A stretch of DNA of 64,000 bases from Acanthochlamys bracteata (lineage: Eukaryota; Streptophyta; Magnoliopsida; Pandanales; Velloziaceae). The DNA lies in contig CM034127.1 of the NCBI GenBank assembly GCA_019914995.1, positions 3,906,001 to 3,970,000 of the forward strand. The letters run 5' to 3'. A program made the position numbers and the translations under genes. Under the pieces are notes generated by a model. It saw nothing but the letters and a program-made list of their open reading frames with translations. It ran no database searches and was not told the origin of the DNA. Positions 1-12,134 of this stretch are shown one piece after another (positions within the stretch are counted from its first letter, which is position 1; each line of letters opens with the position of its first letter).

Positions 1-770
1 CCTACTTATTTTAAAAAACTTTTGAACTCCAAAAAAATATTATAGTCTACTCAAAAATTTATTCAAACATTTAAATTAGATAAATATCATAATGTTTAAT
101 ATACAAAAATCTCAATGCCCGATCTCTATTGCCGTTTATTTTTTAATACTCAGCTACTAGCAAAATTTAGAGTAATAACTAATCAAGTACTTCTATTTAC
201 TTGCAATAAAACAAGACGGTAGTTTTCAAGATAGACAACTATAAGCTAACAATTTTACAAAACCTTTTCTTTTAGAATGTGTTCCAATCAAATAAAATAA
301 ATTTATAAAATAATATTCAAAATAATAATTAAAAATGAAAAATAAAATTTTGATAGAATTAAAATTAATATAAAAATAAAATCAAAATATTAATTAAAAT
401 ATATAAAATTTCAATTCAAAATCTTTAAAAATTTAAAATTCTTATGCCCCCAATAGGTGTAGATTTTAAAAAATGCATTGCAATTAACTCTAAAAAATAA
501 TATTATAGATATTTGATTCATTTGGCATTTTTTCTAATATATATCATAACAAATGAGATGCGTATACTCTTTGGAGAGATAACTAAACAATTACCAAATA
601 AACAACAAAGATTTCCTACTACTTACAAGAATAAAAAGTTTTTACATATATTTTTGTAGCCACTGCAGTAAAACTATTTTTGAAATTGTTATTCCCAAAA
701 CGAAATTTCTATTTCTATAATGCAGCGTTAAACAGACAACCATCTTTCCCAATTTTCCCCCTCTCATCTC
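1..770. other. AT-rich intergenic DNA upstream of the CML gene
   Basis: Very AT-rich sequence with no open frame I would call a gene and no recognisable repeat ends. The last ~60 bases turn pyrimidine-rich, as often seen just upstream of plant start sites. Confidence 0.6.
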
Positions 771-777
771 TATAAAT
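771..777 (+). promoter_or_regulatory. Probable TATA box of the CML gene
   Basis: TATAAAT follows a C/T-rich run and lies 122 bases before the start codon at 893. A TATA box there would put the transcription start near 800-810 and give a leader of about 85-90 bases. This is a position-based inference. Confidence 0.5.
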
Positions 778-892
778 CCATCTTAACCATTCATTGTTCT
801 TCTCTTCTTCCGCTTCCGAAAATCCAGCAAAAGCATTGAAAAACCGAAACAAATCAAGCGATCAAATCTCATCGCCGAGAAGAAGAAAGAAA

Positions 893-1336
893 ATGGAGAA
901 AGAATTAACTGACGATCAGGTTGCTTCGATGCGCGAAGCGTTCTCACTCTTCGACACTGATGGCGACGGCAAGATAGCCCCGTCCGAGCTTGGAATTTTG
1001 ATGCGTTCACTCGGTGGGAATCCAACACAAGCACAACTCAAAGAGATCATTTCTTCTGAGGGACTGACTTCTCCGTTCGATTTCCCTCGATTCCTTGATC
1101 TAATGAAGAAGCATTTGCGCGCTGAACCGTTCGATCGCCAGCTCCGTGATGCGTTTCGTGTGCTGGATAAGGATGGTACAGGAGTTGTTGGTGTTTCTGA
1201 TCTGCGCCATGTTTTGACTAGTATCGGTGAGAAGCTTGATCCTGCCGAGTTTGATGAGTGGATCAGGGAGGTTGATGTTGGACCTGATGGGACTATCAAG
1301 TACGAGGATTTCATCCTTCGTATGGTCGCCAAGTGA
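893..1336 (+). CDS. Calmodulin-like EF-hand protein, CML13/CML14 type
   Basis: Intronless gene for a 147-residue, four-EF-hand-derived protein. EF-hand 1 is canonical (loop residues 21-32, [12 protein letters not shown]). EF-hand 2 has lost its loop (around SPFDFPRF, 61-68). Loops 3 (92-103, DKDGTG) and 4 (128-139, DVGPDG) lack parts of the Ca2+ ligand set, including the usual Glu at position 12. This pattern, the length and the segment [15 protein letters not shown] match Arabidopsis CML13/CML14. In that family Ca2+ binding is weak, and the proteins act as light-chain-like partners of IQ-motif proteins in the cytosol. The frame is open for 33 codons upstream, but only from a non-ATG codon and through C/T-rich leader; the ATG at 893 gives the family N-terminus. 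Confidence 0.95.
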   Translation: MEKELTDDQVASMREAFSLFDTDGDGKIAPSELGILMRSLGGNPTQAQLKEIISSEGLTSPFDFPRFLDLMKKHLRAEPFDRQLRDAFRVLDKDGTGVVGVSDLRHVLTSIGEKLDPAEFDEWIREVDVGPDGTIKYEDFILRMVAK

Positions 1337-3535
1337 AGCATTCTTGATTTGCTGTAAGGCTACGTTCCAAAAGTAGATCTGTTGATTCTGTGGTTCAAGT
1401 TTGAATTTGAAAGTTGTGGATCTAGTTGGTTTTTGTGAAGGTTGTTAGATTATGTTTGAGTATTCAAATTGTAGATGGATTTTCTCAGTATTTATTTGCT
1501 TTACACCAGATCTGGCAGTTGTTAGTCATTCTGGTTTTATAGTTGTTTTGGGCTTGTCATATTTGGTGTCAGAGAAATTGGTGTGTTTTGCAGTAGGATG
1601 CAGCTCAGATTATTTCCGTATTTCGTTGTGATTTGTGATAGTGTTTGAACATTTTGCTGTAGCACAGTGTCATAAGAGTGCATCTTTTGTGGTATGTGCT
1701 ATGCACCTGATGGTCGATGAAAATGATGTTGAGCATGATTTTGTATATGCCTCTTAAGATGCTTTTGACTTGTGAGTGAAAATTGATATGTTGTTCTTGT
1801 TTGTCTCATTCTGTATTATTTGTTCAAGAGATGCTTTTGAATTCCTAATGCATGTACAATCTACAAAGCTGGTTAGTAAGCATAGAGTGCTAGGGACTGA
1901 ATCACTAGAGCACCCCAAAACTACCACATAAGTACCTGTTGTTTGATCTGCTATGTCAATGGCTGTAGTAAACTGTTGGGTTTTCCCATTTTGTTTGAGC
2001 TTTTGAGAATTATGTTTAACTGCGCTTCTTAGTAGATGAACTTAGGGAGATGTTAAACAGAAATATATGTCTTTCTCAATTTTGAGGCTTTCAGCTGCTT
2101 AAGTATGGTGTTTGAATTTCCTTTTAACTAAAATGTTATGGAGAACTCTCAAGTTCATAAGATTCCAATCTTTGTCAAAGACTTTTGGATCTTTTCCTTT
2201 TTTTTTTTTTTGGTGATCAAGTTTGTAATGATTGTGATTTACTTATTTGGTTCCAAATAGTTTGAGCAAGCTTGTTATCTCAACTGATAATTTGCCAAGT
2301 GTGGCCTGCTGTTGGTTTGGTATGTGAATAACTATATAAGTTTTTGGAGACAGCTATATTACATGAATTAAATGATGGTAAATATTTTTGTCAAAGTTCA
2401 TGACATTGTCAGCTGTTCAATATGAATTTTAACAGTGAAGTCATCTTGGTAAGAAATTTGGGAAGTATGTCCATTTGCTTACTTGACTGGAAGCCCTGTC
2501 CTATAGAAGATTGTCCAGTTAGAGTGACTGGATGGTGCCTATTGAACCTGCTATTTCTTCTCAGCAATATGTTAAGACACTCCACCTTGTTTGTATGTGT
2601 ATGTGTCCCACTTGATTCTTCTTGTCTCAGTTCAACACACAATACTTTTCTATGACCCATCTCGTATGTGTATGCTTCTCCTTGTACTTACCTCATTTTA
2701 TATCAGTTTGAACTCTTGTTAGCCAGCGAAGTATTGTTTGCGCTATATGTAAGTTTTTGTTGTGGATTTTAGGAGACTAATGAGTCTAGGCACTCTCGGG
2801 TAGGGAGAAATAAGAGTACGTGCACTGCAAGTCCTCTATCCAAGCTGTAGATGGTCATAGACTATTGTTTGTTTTAGTGAGTCAATAAATTTGAATCAGG
2901 ATCTACAGTATCCTCCTATTGAGGCTGCAAGAAATTCTTGCAATGTTGGTATGAAGTGATTGTCCAAAAGGTATGTCCTTGACCTTTGATTTGGATCATT
3001 ATTTGATCTGAGTCTCCCTAGGTCATGCTTGAACACGTAAAAATTTGTCAAACTATTTGAAGTACATAGGCAGTGTTACAGCTATGTAAATTCTGGATTT
3101 TACTTGGCTTTTACTTGTAGATACTACTGGTCTTATATGTGAAAAGATTGCAGCTCTCTTGGATTGTTATTAAGCAACTGTTGTAAATTGTCTGTTCCGG
3201 AGTTTATTTTGGCCTGAACAAATTTTTCAATGTATGAATGTGTTATGTTCAATGATTTTAACTTATGAACACAAAATATAGGAATGCAACATTGTTAGGA
3301 GTTGGTCTTGGGGTTTTGGCACTTTTCTCTTCAGGAAATTCTGCATCCTGTCCCTTTACGAGGTGAATATTCCATTGGTTTCAAGGAGTTCCTTACGGTA
3401 TTTGGTGCTGCCACCATGTGGAAAGTGAAGTTAGTTGGTTGTTATGCAACTTCTAGTGCCTTTGTGTGTTCTTTGAGAATCCTGTGGATCTTTTAATAGC
3501 AAGGTGTGAGGCTTTTAACCTCAAGACCTGAATAT
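1337..3535. other. 3' flank of the CML gene; no gene seen
   Basis: T-rich, intron- or UTR-like sequence continuing downstream of the CML stop. Short open frames at 2409-2660 (both strands) and 3302-3496 have no protein character I recognise. A T run near 2200-2212 is the only simple repeat. Confidence 0.5.
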
Positions 3536-3764
3536 GGAGCGTTTGGTAAAACGTTCTTTAAAAACAGTTTTTCAATTTTATATTTTTTAATATATTTTTT
3601 TATAATTATTTAAAAAACTTATTTAAAATTTTAGAAAATATAAAAATTATATATAATAAATTTTTTATTTTTTAAATTAAAAAAATAAAAACTTATTTTT
3701 TAAAAAATACAAAATTATTTTAGTTTTAAAAAAAATTTATTTTAAAAATATTTCCAAACGTCTC
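3536..3764. mobile_element. MITE-like element, GTTTGG-end family
   Basis: Inverted ends: GAGCGTTTGG on the left and its near complement CCAAACGTCTC on the right, enclosing ~200 bp of almost pure A/T. The same layout occurs at 25210, 35566 and 45757. No target-site duplication is clear here, so the superfamily is open. Confidence 0.55.
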
Positions 3765-5390
3765 TTATAACTGTTTGCCGTACCAAAGCTTTGTAGTTAA
3801 ATCTGCATTTTTTGCTCCAGTTCACTTGGTTTGTGGCGTTTTGTCTTTAAAGATATGCGGACTTCTTTGAATGTTCAGATTAGCTTTACGTTTTTGCTTA
3901 GTTGCTCACCGAGACCAATCTGCTTAGTTTGGAGAATATCAAATAATGTAGAGAGAGAGCTAGGCTGTGGTCTCAGTAGACTGTGGTCTCAACATTCTAT
4001 TCGATCTGTAGATCATAGATCGAATTGCCTCATAGCTGTGCTCCAAGTAGACTGTTTGTAAATTTGGTGAAATTTAATGGTAATATTAGAGCTATTTTGT
4101 TTTGCAAACTGCTACACGACCTACCTGATTGAAGGGATTGTGTTGCCATTGCCGATTGCAATCATTGCTGGTATGCTTTGTGCGGCTGTGAAAGAACCTG
4201 GTAAATAACTTCTGTTTAGTGTATACGTTGCAGTGATGCTCTTGAACATGTACTTGTCGTATATATACATACACTAGAAGGAACTAATAACAGGAAAGCC
4301 TTCTGCTTGAAGAGATCTTGGCTTAATCCTTGTTCCCTTTTACGTTAAAGTTGTCGTTAGATGAAGAACTGCAAGGAATAACATAAGCTCAAAATTCTAA
4401 GTGGATCAACACTAGTGCTTCTTTCAAGCAAAATTAACCAGGCTATGCTTTCATTTAAATTCCATAGCAATGGATATTATACAGGTGAAGTGTTTGTTTT
4501 AAAAAATTAACTGAAGGCAAGCTAGCTTTAGAAACCGTATTTTCTATATCTTATGTTTGGCACCAGTAGGTTCAGGAATAGCAAGCAGCCAATCCATGTG
4601 CGAAGATGGAAAATCTGCAGGTTTGTGACAGAAAACTGAATGTAAAAATTTATAGCAGTTTGGTCTTCTGTAGAACTTTTCATTTGTGTATTTCTTAAAT
4701 GTTATAATAAACTAATATTAACATAATTGTATTATAAAAACGTAAATAGTAGAGTAGTAAAATGTTATTCGAAATGATATTTTGCATCGCACTTCATAAT
4801 TTATCTGCTATGATGCCGTTGACGGTGATGTGTTATATATCTTTAGTTGGGGCGCAGTGTGCATGTGACGCATTGTGATCCAATTCCACTCTAAACTAAA
4901 CTAACGATGCCAATATATGATCTAATTTAAATTAACATATTTAAAACGAATTTGAATTTGATAAGTTAAATAAATTCGGATCAAATTTTAATTGATTCAA
5001 GATTAATTAATTTAATTTATATAATTATTTATATAATACTATTATTTAATAATTATCAATATTTATAACAATTATATTGATTCTAATTTAGTATATATAT
5101 TATTTTTATTATATTTTGATTAATTTTTTATCTTAATATATTTATTCTATTAAATTAATATTTTTCATTTTAAATATATAATACCTAATATATTTTTATA
5201 AATCATATTTAAAAATTAATTTTAATGATTATAGTTTTAATACTTATAATTATTGAATAAATAGAATTAAATTAAATTAATTATTAAATAAATTGATTAG
5301 AATGTATAGTTTTATTTATATAAATATAAATTTAATAGAATTGACTTTCTGAATTCTTCTCGAATCCATCTGAATGAATATTGAAAGTTT
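3765..5390. other. Intergenic, AT-rich; no gene seen
   Basis: From about 4920 to 5340 the base composition drops to nearly pure A/T. A short local repeat (ctgtggtctca, twice) lies near 3965-3990. No coding signal is apparent. Confidence 0.5.
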
Positions 5391-5532
5391 ATTATTTTTT
5401 CACACTAAATTTTTATTTTATATTTTGCAATAAAATTTTTAAATATTTTATAAATTTTATTTTAAAATTAAAAAATACATAAAATTTTATATTTGTAAAA
5501 TATAAAATAAAAATTTAGTGTGAAAAAATAAT
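5391..5532. repeat. 142-bp near-perfect palindrome, probable MITE
   Basis: The left arm starts attattttttcacactaaat and the right arm ends with its reverse complement. The arms pair over about 35-40 bases with very few mismatches, around an AT-rich centre. It ends only about a dozen bases before sequence of mitochondrial character begins. I found no convincing target-site duplication, so the transposon class is not settled. Confidence 0.7.
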
Positions 5533-5545
5533 GAAAAACTACCGC

Positions 5546-7498
<1,953 letters not shown>

Positions 7499-7555
7499 CT
7501 ATTTCAGGGGAGTAATCTGTGGTCCTTGTTTGTTACACCCAAATATGGAGTGTAA

Positions 7556-7790
7556 CATGGAGCAAGAATAATTTTGGATCTGTTAAAATTCTCAAGTTCC
7601 TAATTTACCCACGTTATTTCATTGCATTTACTCATTCAATTTATAGATTTTTTCTTTCTCGTCTCTCACTCGACTCGTTCCCACTCACCGCATGGAGCAA
7701 GAATAATTTTCTGTTTCTAATTTCGTTATTTCATTGCGACTCATTGCTTAGAGGTGTCTCTCACTCTCTGCTCTCACCCAGCTTCTCAGG
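7556..7790 (+). repeat. Diverged tandem duplication, ~135-bp spacing
   Basis: The 20-mer catggagcaagaataatttt occurs at 7556-7575 and 7691-7710. Both are followed by related text (ttatttcattgc, then ctctcactc) with small indels, so this is a duplicated unit and not a chance match. It lies directly beside the right end of the mitochondrial insert. Confidence 0.7.
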
Positions 7791-9545
7791 TGTTGCTGCG
7801 GTTCGGTTCGACAAATCATTTCTTCTTTGATTTTTTTTCTGTTTGTTTTCCTTCTCGCTCTGTTCTAATTCACTCTTTCATTCATTCATTCTTCTTCTTC
7901 TTCTTTGTTTATCAACAAAGTACTTCACCTTTCGCTCTCATTCATTCTTAACACTGTCGTGGCATCTTGAAACCGTTTTCTTCCTTCTTCTTCCAGTCGA
8001 TTTGTATTTTTTTTTTAAAAATTCAGTTTACGCCAATCAAAAGCAAAGATTTCTGATTCGTCGCACGAAATTTTTTCAGAAGCAACAAATGCGTAGATTG
8101 ATTGATGCTTCGTTCGGTAGTAGAATCGAACTTTACTTTGTTCTCAATAAATTTCGTTTATTTATTCATTGATCTGCTTGCTGTTGGATGTAATAGTTGG
8201 GCATAACATTAACTTCATGTTCGATCTGTTGCTATTTGCGGATAATTTTTTCTATTTTTTTGTCCATTTTTAGTGGATAATTTTTGCTGTTTTTTGCACT
8301 AAGACTATAATAAATAGTATATATGTTAAAATAATTTTTGTGGATTTTAAAAAATATTTTGCTTCCAATTGATGCCCATGTATTGATTTTTTAAGAGATG
8401 ATATATTGTAATCGAAATATCTATGTTTCATGTTGAAATTTTTGCGTATGCTTTCCTTTTTCTCTCTTAATGAAGCTGTGGTTCTGTTGGTGCTCATACA
8501 ATAGTTCTGTTATTTTTGGAGCTGATTATGTGCTATTTCTAGCAGCTAGTATGTGGTATTTTTGTTTGTCATGAAAGAATTGAGTACTTTTGATCTGTTT
8601 TCTGGTAAATGGTTCTTCGTCTTTCTGTTGCAATAATGGAAGTCCTGGTGCATGATTGGGAGACAGAAGAAGAGGAGAGGTTAAGGTCAGTGACATGTAA
8701 GGAACTAGCTCTATGGATATTGATGTTGAGAAGCTAATGGGATCAAACTCTGAGAAATTTGCAGCATGTGCTTATTGAAGCTAGTAGGAGCCCAAGAGAT
8801 GATGATATGAGAATGGAAAATGCATTAGCATGCATAGCTTAATTAACGAGCATTATATCTTGCAGGTGATCATCGATGGTGGTGGTGGTGCATTCATTGG
8901 TGGTGATTCTACTGGTGCTATAGCAAGAAATTCTACTGGTGGTATTGCTGCATACTAGATTTTTTTTGTCCTGTATAGAACCTTGCCATTCATTAGCATA
9001 TTGAAGTTTTTGTGTTAAACTTGTTGATATTGTGGTAGATACAACGTTCTAGACGATATTTGTATCCAATTTATAAGAATTTTATCACATATTTAACTTT
9101 TGAATGCAGACTATTAAAAAAAATGCTGATGCTGTCAATTATACTTTCTGCATTTGCTTTCCGTTATATGCTTTTAAAATAAAGCAGACTGTTAAAATAT
9201 CTTGTATATATGCTTTCTGTTATGTATAATAGAGCTTTCCTTATAACAAGCTTTAGTATTGCCGGTGCCTGTTATATAACAAAGAGCATGCAAATGGTTT
9301 CATGAGTGCAAAATTTTTTTTTTTGCTTGAATTTAAAGGAGATCTTTTTAAAGAATATTTTAGATTTTTTATAAATATTATTCTTATTTACTCCTCAGTT
9401 ATCAAACAAGAATAATCTTATTTACTCTTCATTAATCTTAAATTAAATTATTCTCTTACTCTCATCTCCTCTCTAATAATTTCTTCTTATTTAATTTTAT
9501 TTTTATTTACTCTTATTTATTAATCTCGTATCTAAACAGACACTT
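7791..9545. other. Unclassified stretch, leader-like then possible degenerate coding
   Basis: 7600-8160 is C/T-rich, like a plant 5' leader. 8640-8960 has a more coding-like composition, with a short Gly-rich frame (around 8870-8960) ending in TAG. I cannot match it to a family. The right edge near 9545 (aacagacactta) resembles the end of a TTA-target transposon, but I did not find a matching left end. It could be a decayed gene or a non-autonomous element. Confidence 0.3.
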
Positions 9546-9561
9546 AGAGAAACTCCTTCCA

Positions 9562-9670
9562 ACGAGCGGTAAAGAAGTTCCGGATCCGGAAGTAGTTTAT
9601 TTAATCTACCCTAACATCGGTTTATTTCGGTAGTCCGGGAATTAAATGGAGAACTTCTTTACCACTCTTT
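9562..9670. repeat. Short imperfect inverted repeat
   Basis: ggtaaagaagttc near 9566 is the complement of gaacttctttacc near 9651, with about 70 bp between them. It could form a hairpin. There is no evidence of function. Confidence 0.5.
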
Positions 9671-10763
9671 TTGGGCTCCATCTTACTTTTAATAATCGTT
9701 TCCTAAATATCTCCAAAATTCGATATGTTAATTTATATTACTGTCCGTACTTCAATCCTTTACACGCGTTTATATCAATCAGATCGGAGTAGCAGAAAAA
9801 AAAAATATCCTGACTCAGCTCGTCTTCTCTTTCTACTTGATTAACATTCTCACTGAATCACGCAACGTAAAATTCCTCGTAACGTTAATCTCCGAAGACT
9901 TCTACTCACTCCAAAATTGAATTTTGCCTTCTTAAGTTCTATCTACGTCACAGATACATTTCATCACCATCCTCATCGTCATAAGAGTGAGGCAAAAGAT
10001 ACCATTGGAGAAAACGTAACCGTCCTGTACACGGCTTCCTTCTTTGATTCATCAATGGATAATTCATTTTCATTCATTTGATAATACTTTCCCCAGTGCT
10101 TTACTGTATTGTTAATGATGATTGATAAAGTTTACTTCATTCAATTCCTTTCACACCCTGTTAACATCATTACTAACTAAATCGAAGATCGATTCTTTTA
10201 AAAAATTGAATTTGCTGATTTGTTTAGATAATTAATTGGTTATTTTTTGTTTTCACAGAGCAAAATCTGAGAAATTTACAGTGTGTAGATCTCCTCCCTC
10301 ATTGTCTTCCTTCTTCAGCAATAGAATAGACAGAGAACAGAGAGAATCAGATTAGAGGAAGAGAGAGAATTCAGCCATCTTCTTTCTTTCTCTTCCTTCC
10401 ATTCTCCAAAAAAAGAAAAGAAATAAAAAAAAAGAAAACTATTCTTAGCGTCCTCCCCAAATCCTTCTTCTCCGCTTCTATGTGCGTCTTCTTTGACTCC
10501 TCTTCAACTCCTTTTCCCTTCTCCTCTCATTCCATTCCCCAAATCCATTCGATTCCAATCCATTTCAATCTCTCCAAGCAATTCCAGTCTTCTCAATCAC
10601 AGATTGATTTACTCATTCCTCTCCATTGTTCTTCAACAGATCCTTTTATTGTTTCGTTGCTGTGAAGCATTGAGGGGAAGAAGGAAGAAACTTTTAGATT
10701 GTTGATTCTGGAAGGAGTGTGATTGAGCTTTTAGTTGATTGATTTATTGTTTGAATTGATTTG
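9671..10763. promoter_or_regulatory. Promoter and 5' leader region of the GAE gene
   Basis: A C/T-rich tract from about 10290 to 10660 fits a long 5' leader. ttttcacag at about 10251-10259 looks like a splice acceptor, so a leader intron is possible. An ATG at 10480 opens a 61-codon frame that closes at 10665, before the main start at 10764, so it could be an upstream ORF. Confidence 0.4.
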
Positions 10764-12134
10764 ATGATGGATAGCGTTCCATCGACACCGGGAAAATTCA
10801 AGACGGAGAAATCACACCACCCGCTTCACCACCACCATCAACGCCTTCTTCTTCGCTGGCATCATTCCTCACTACCACGCTTCGCGTTCTGGTCTGCTCT
10901 CGTTCTCGTTTTTTTTGCTGCTCTCGCTTATCTCTCTCCGAGATCTCCTTCATCTGCTTCCCTGATGGGCCCCGAATTCGCTGGAGTATCACGCCGTTCT
11001 CTAACCAATGCGCCATGGGGCGGTCCTGCTTGGGAGAAACGCGTGCGTGCGTCTGCGCGGGTGCGCCCTTCTTCTTCACGCCGCTGTATGTCTGTGCTCG
11101 TCACTGGTGCGGCTGGATTTGTTGGTACGCATGTGTCGGCAGCATTGAAACGGCGCGGCGATGGCGTGCTTGGGCTTGATTCGTTCAATGATTACTATGA
11201 TCCGTCTCTCAAGCGTGCGCGCCAGGCGTTGCTGGAACGCGTTGGTGTATTTGTGGTTGAGGGAGATATCAATGACGCCGCCCTCCTAAGGAAGCTGTTC
11301 GATGTGGTGCCGTTCAGTCATGTAATGCATCTCGCCGCACAGGCTGGAGTTCGTTATGCGATGAGGAATCCAGCGTCTTATGTTCACTCCAACATTGCTG
11401 GTCTTGTTTCTGTCCTTGAAGTTTGCAAGTCTGTGAACCCTCAACCTGCTATTGTTTGGGCTTCTTCGTCTTCTGTCTATGGCCTCAACACTAAAGTACC
11501 ATTCTCTGAAGCTGATCGTACTGACCGCCCTGCTTCTTTATATGCTGCCACGAAGAAAGCTGGTGAAGAGATTGCACATACTTATAACCATATCTATGGC
11601 CTCTCAATCACTGGACTCCGGTTCTTTACTGTTTATGGTCCATGGGGTCGCCCTGACATGGCTTACTTCTTCTTCACTCGAGACATTCTCAGGGGGAAGC
11701 CAATTCCAATCTTTGAGGGACCAGATCATGCCACTGTTGCCCGTGATTTCACCTACATTGATGATATTGTTCAGGGATGCTTGGGGGCGTTGGATACTGC
11801 ACAGAAGAGCACCGGGAGTGGCGGCAAGAAGAAGGGTCCAGCTCAGCTTCGTGTGTACAACCTTGGGAACACTTCACCAGTGCCTGTTTCAGAGCTGGTC
11901 AGCATACTGGAGCGGCTCCTCAAAGTTAAGGCCAACCGCAAGGTGGTGAAGATGCCGCGCAATGGAGATGTCCAGTTCACTCATGCCAACATCAGCCTCG
12001 CGCAGCGGGAGCTTGGATACCGCCCTTCCACTGACCTCCAGACAGGACTAAAGCGGTTCGTGAGGTGGTACTTGGAATACTACTCCTCGTCTCTGAAGAA
12101 GAGTGGTATTTCCTCGTCTAAAAGGCGGTCATGA
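10764..12134 (+). CDS. UDP-glucuronate 4-epimerase (GAE family)
   Basis: Intronless gene, 456 residues. It interconverts UDP-glucuronate and UDP-galacturonate, the precursor of pectin. Members are type II membrane proteins of the Golgi. A His-rich cytosolic tail (1-33) precedes one membrane segment (about 40-57, FAFWSALVLVFFAALAYL). The SDR fold follows: NAD-binding GAAGFVG at 115-121, catalytic Ser in SSSS (about 234-237), and Tyr260 and Lys264 in YAATK. The length and the membrane anchor fit Arabidopsis GAE1/GAE6. Two ATGs are adjacent (10764, 10767); I took the first. No gene lies close on either side. Confidence 0.96.
   Translation: MMDSVPSTPGKFKTEKSHHPLHHHHQRLLLRWHHSSLPRFAFWSALVLVFFAALAYLSPRSPSSASLMGPEFAGVSRRSLTNAPWGGPAWEKRVRASARVRPSSSRRCMSVLVTGAAGFVGTHVSAALKRRGDGVLGLDSFNDYYDPSLKRARQALLERVGVFVVEGDINDAALLRKLFDVVPFSHVMHLAAQAGVRYAMRNPASYVHSNIAGLVSVLEVCKSVNPQPAIVWASSSSVYGLNTKVPFSEADRTDRPASLYAATKKAGEEIAHTYNHIYGLSITGLRFFTVYGPWGRPDMAYFFFTRDILRGKPIPIFEGPDHATVARDFTYIDDIVQGCLGALDTAQKSTGSGGKKKGPAQLRVYNLGNTSPVPVSELVSILERLLKVKANRKVVKMPRNGDVQFTHANISLAQRELGYRPSTDLQTGLKRFVRWYLEYYSSSLKKSGISSSKRRS

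Noticed and set aside
11452..11949. 165-codon frame inside the GAE gene
   Set aside because: Shadow frame within a well-supported coding sequence.
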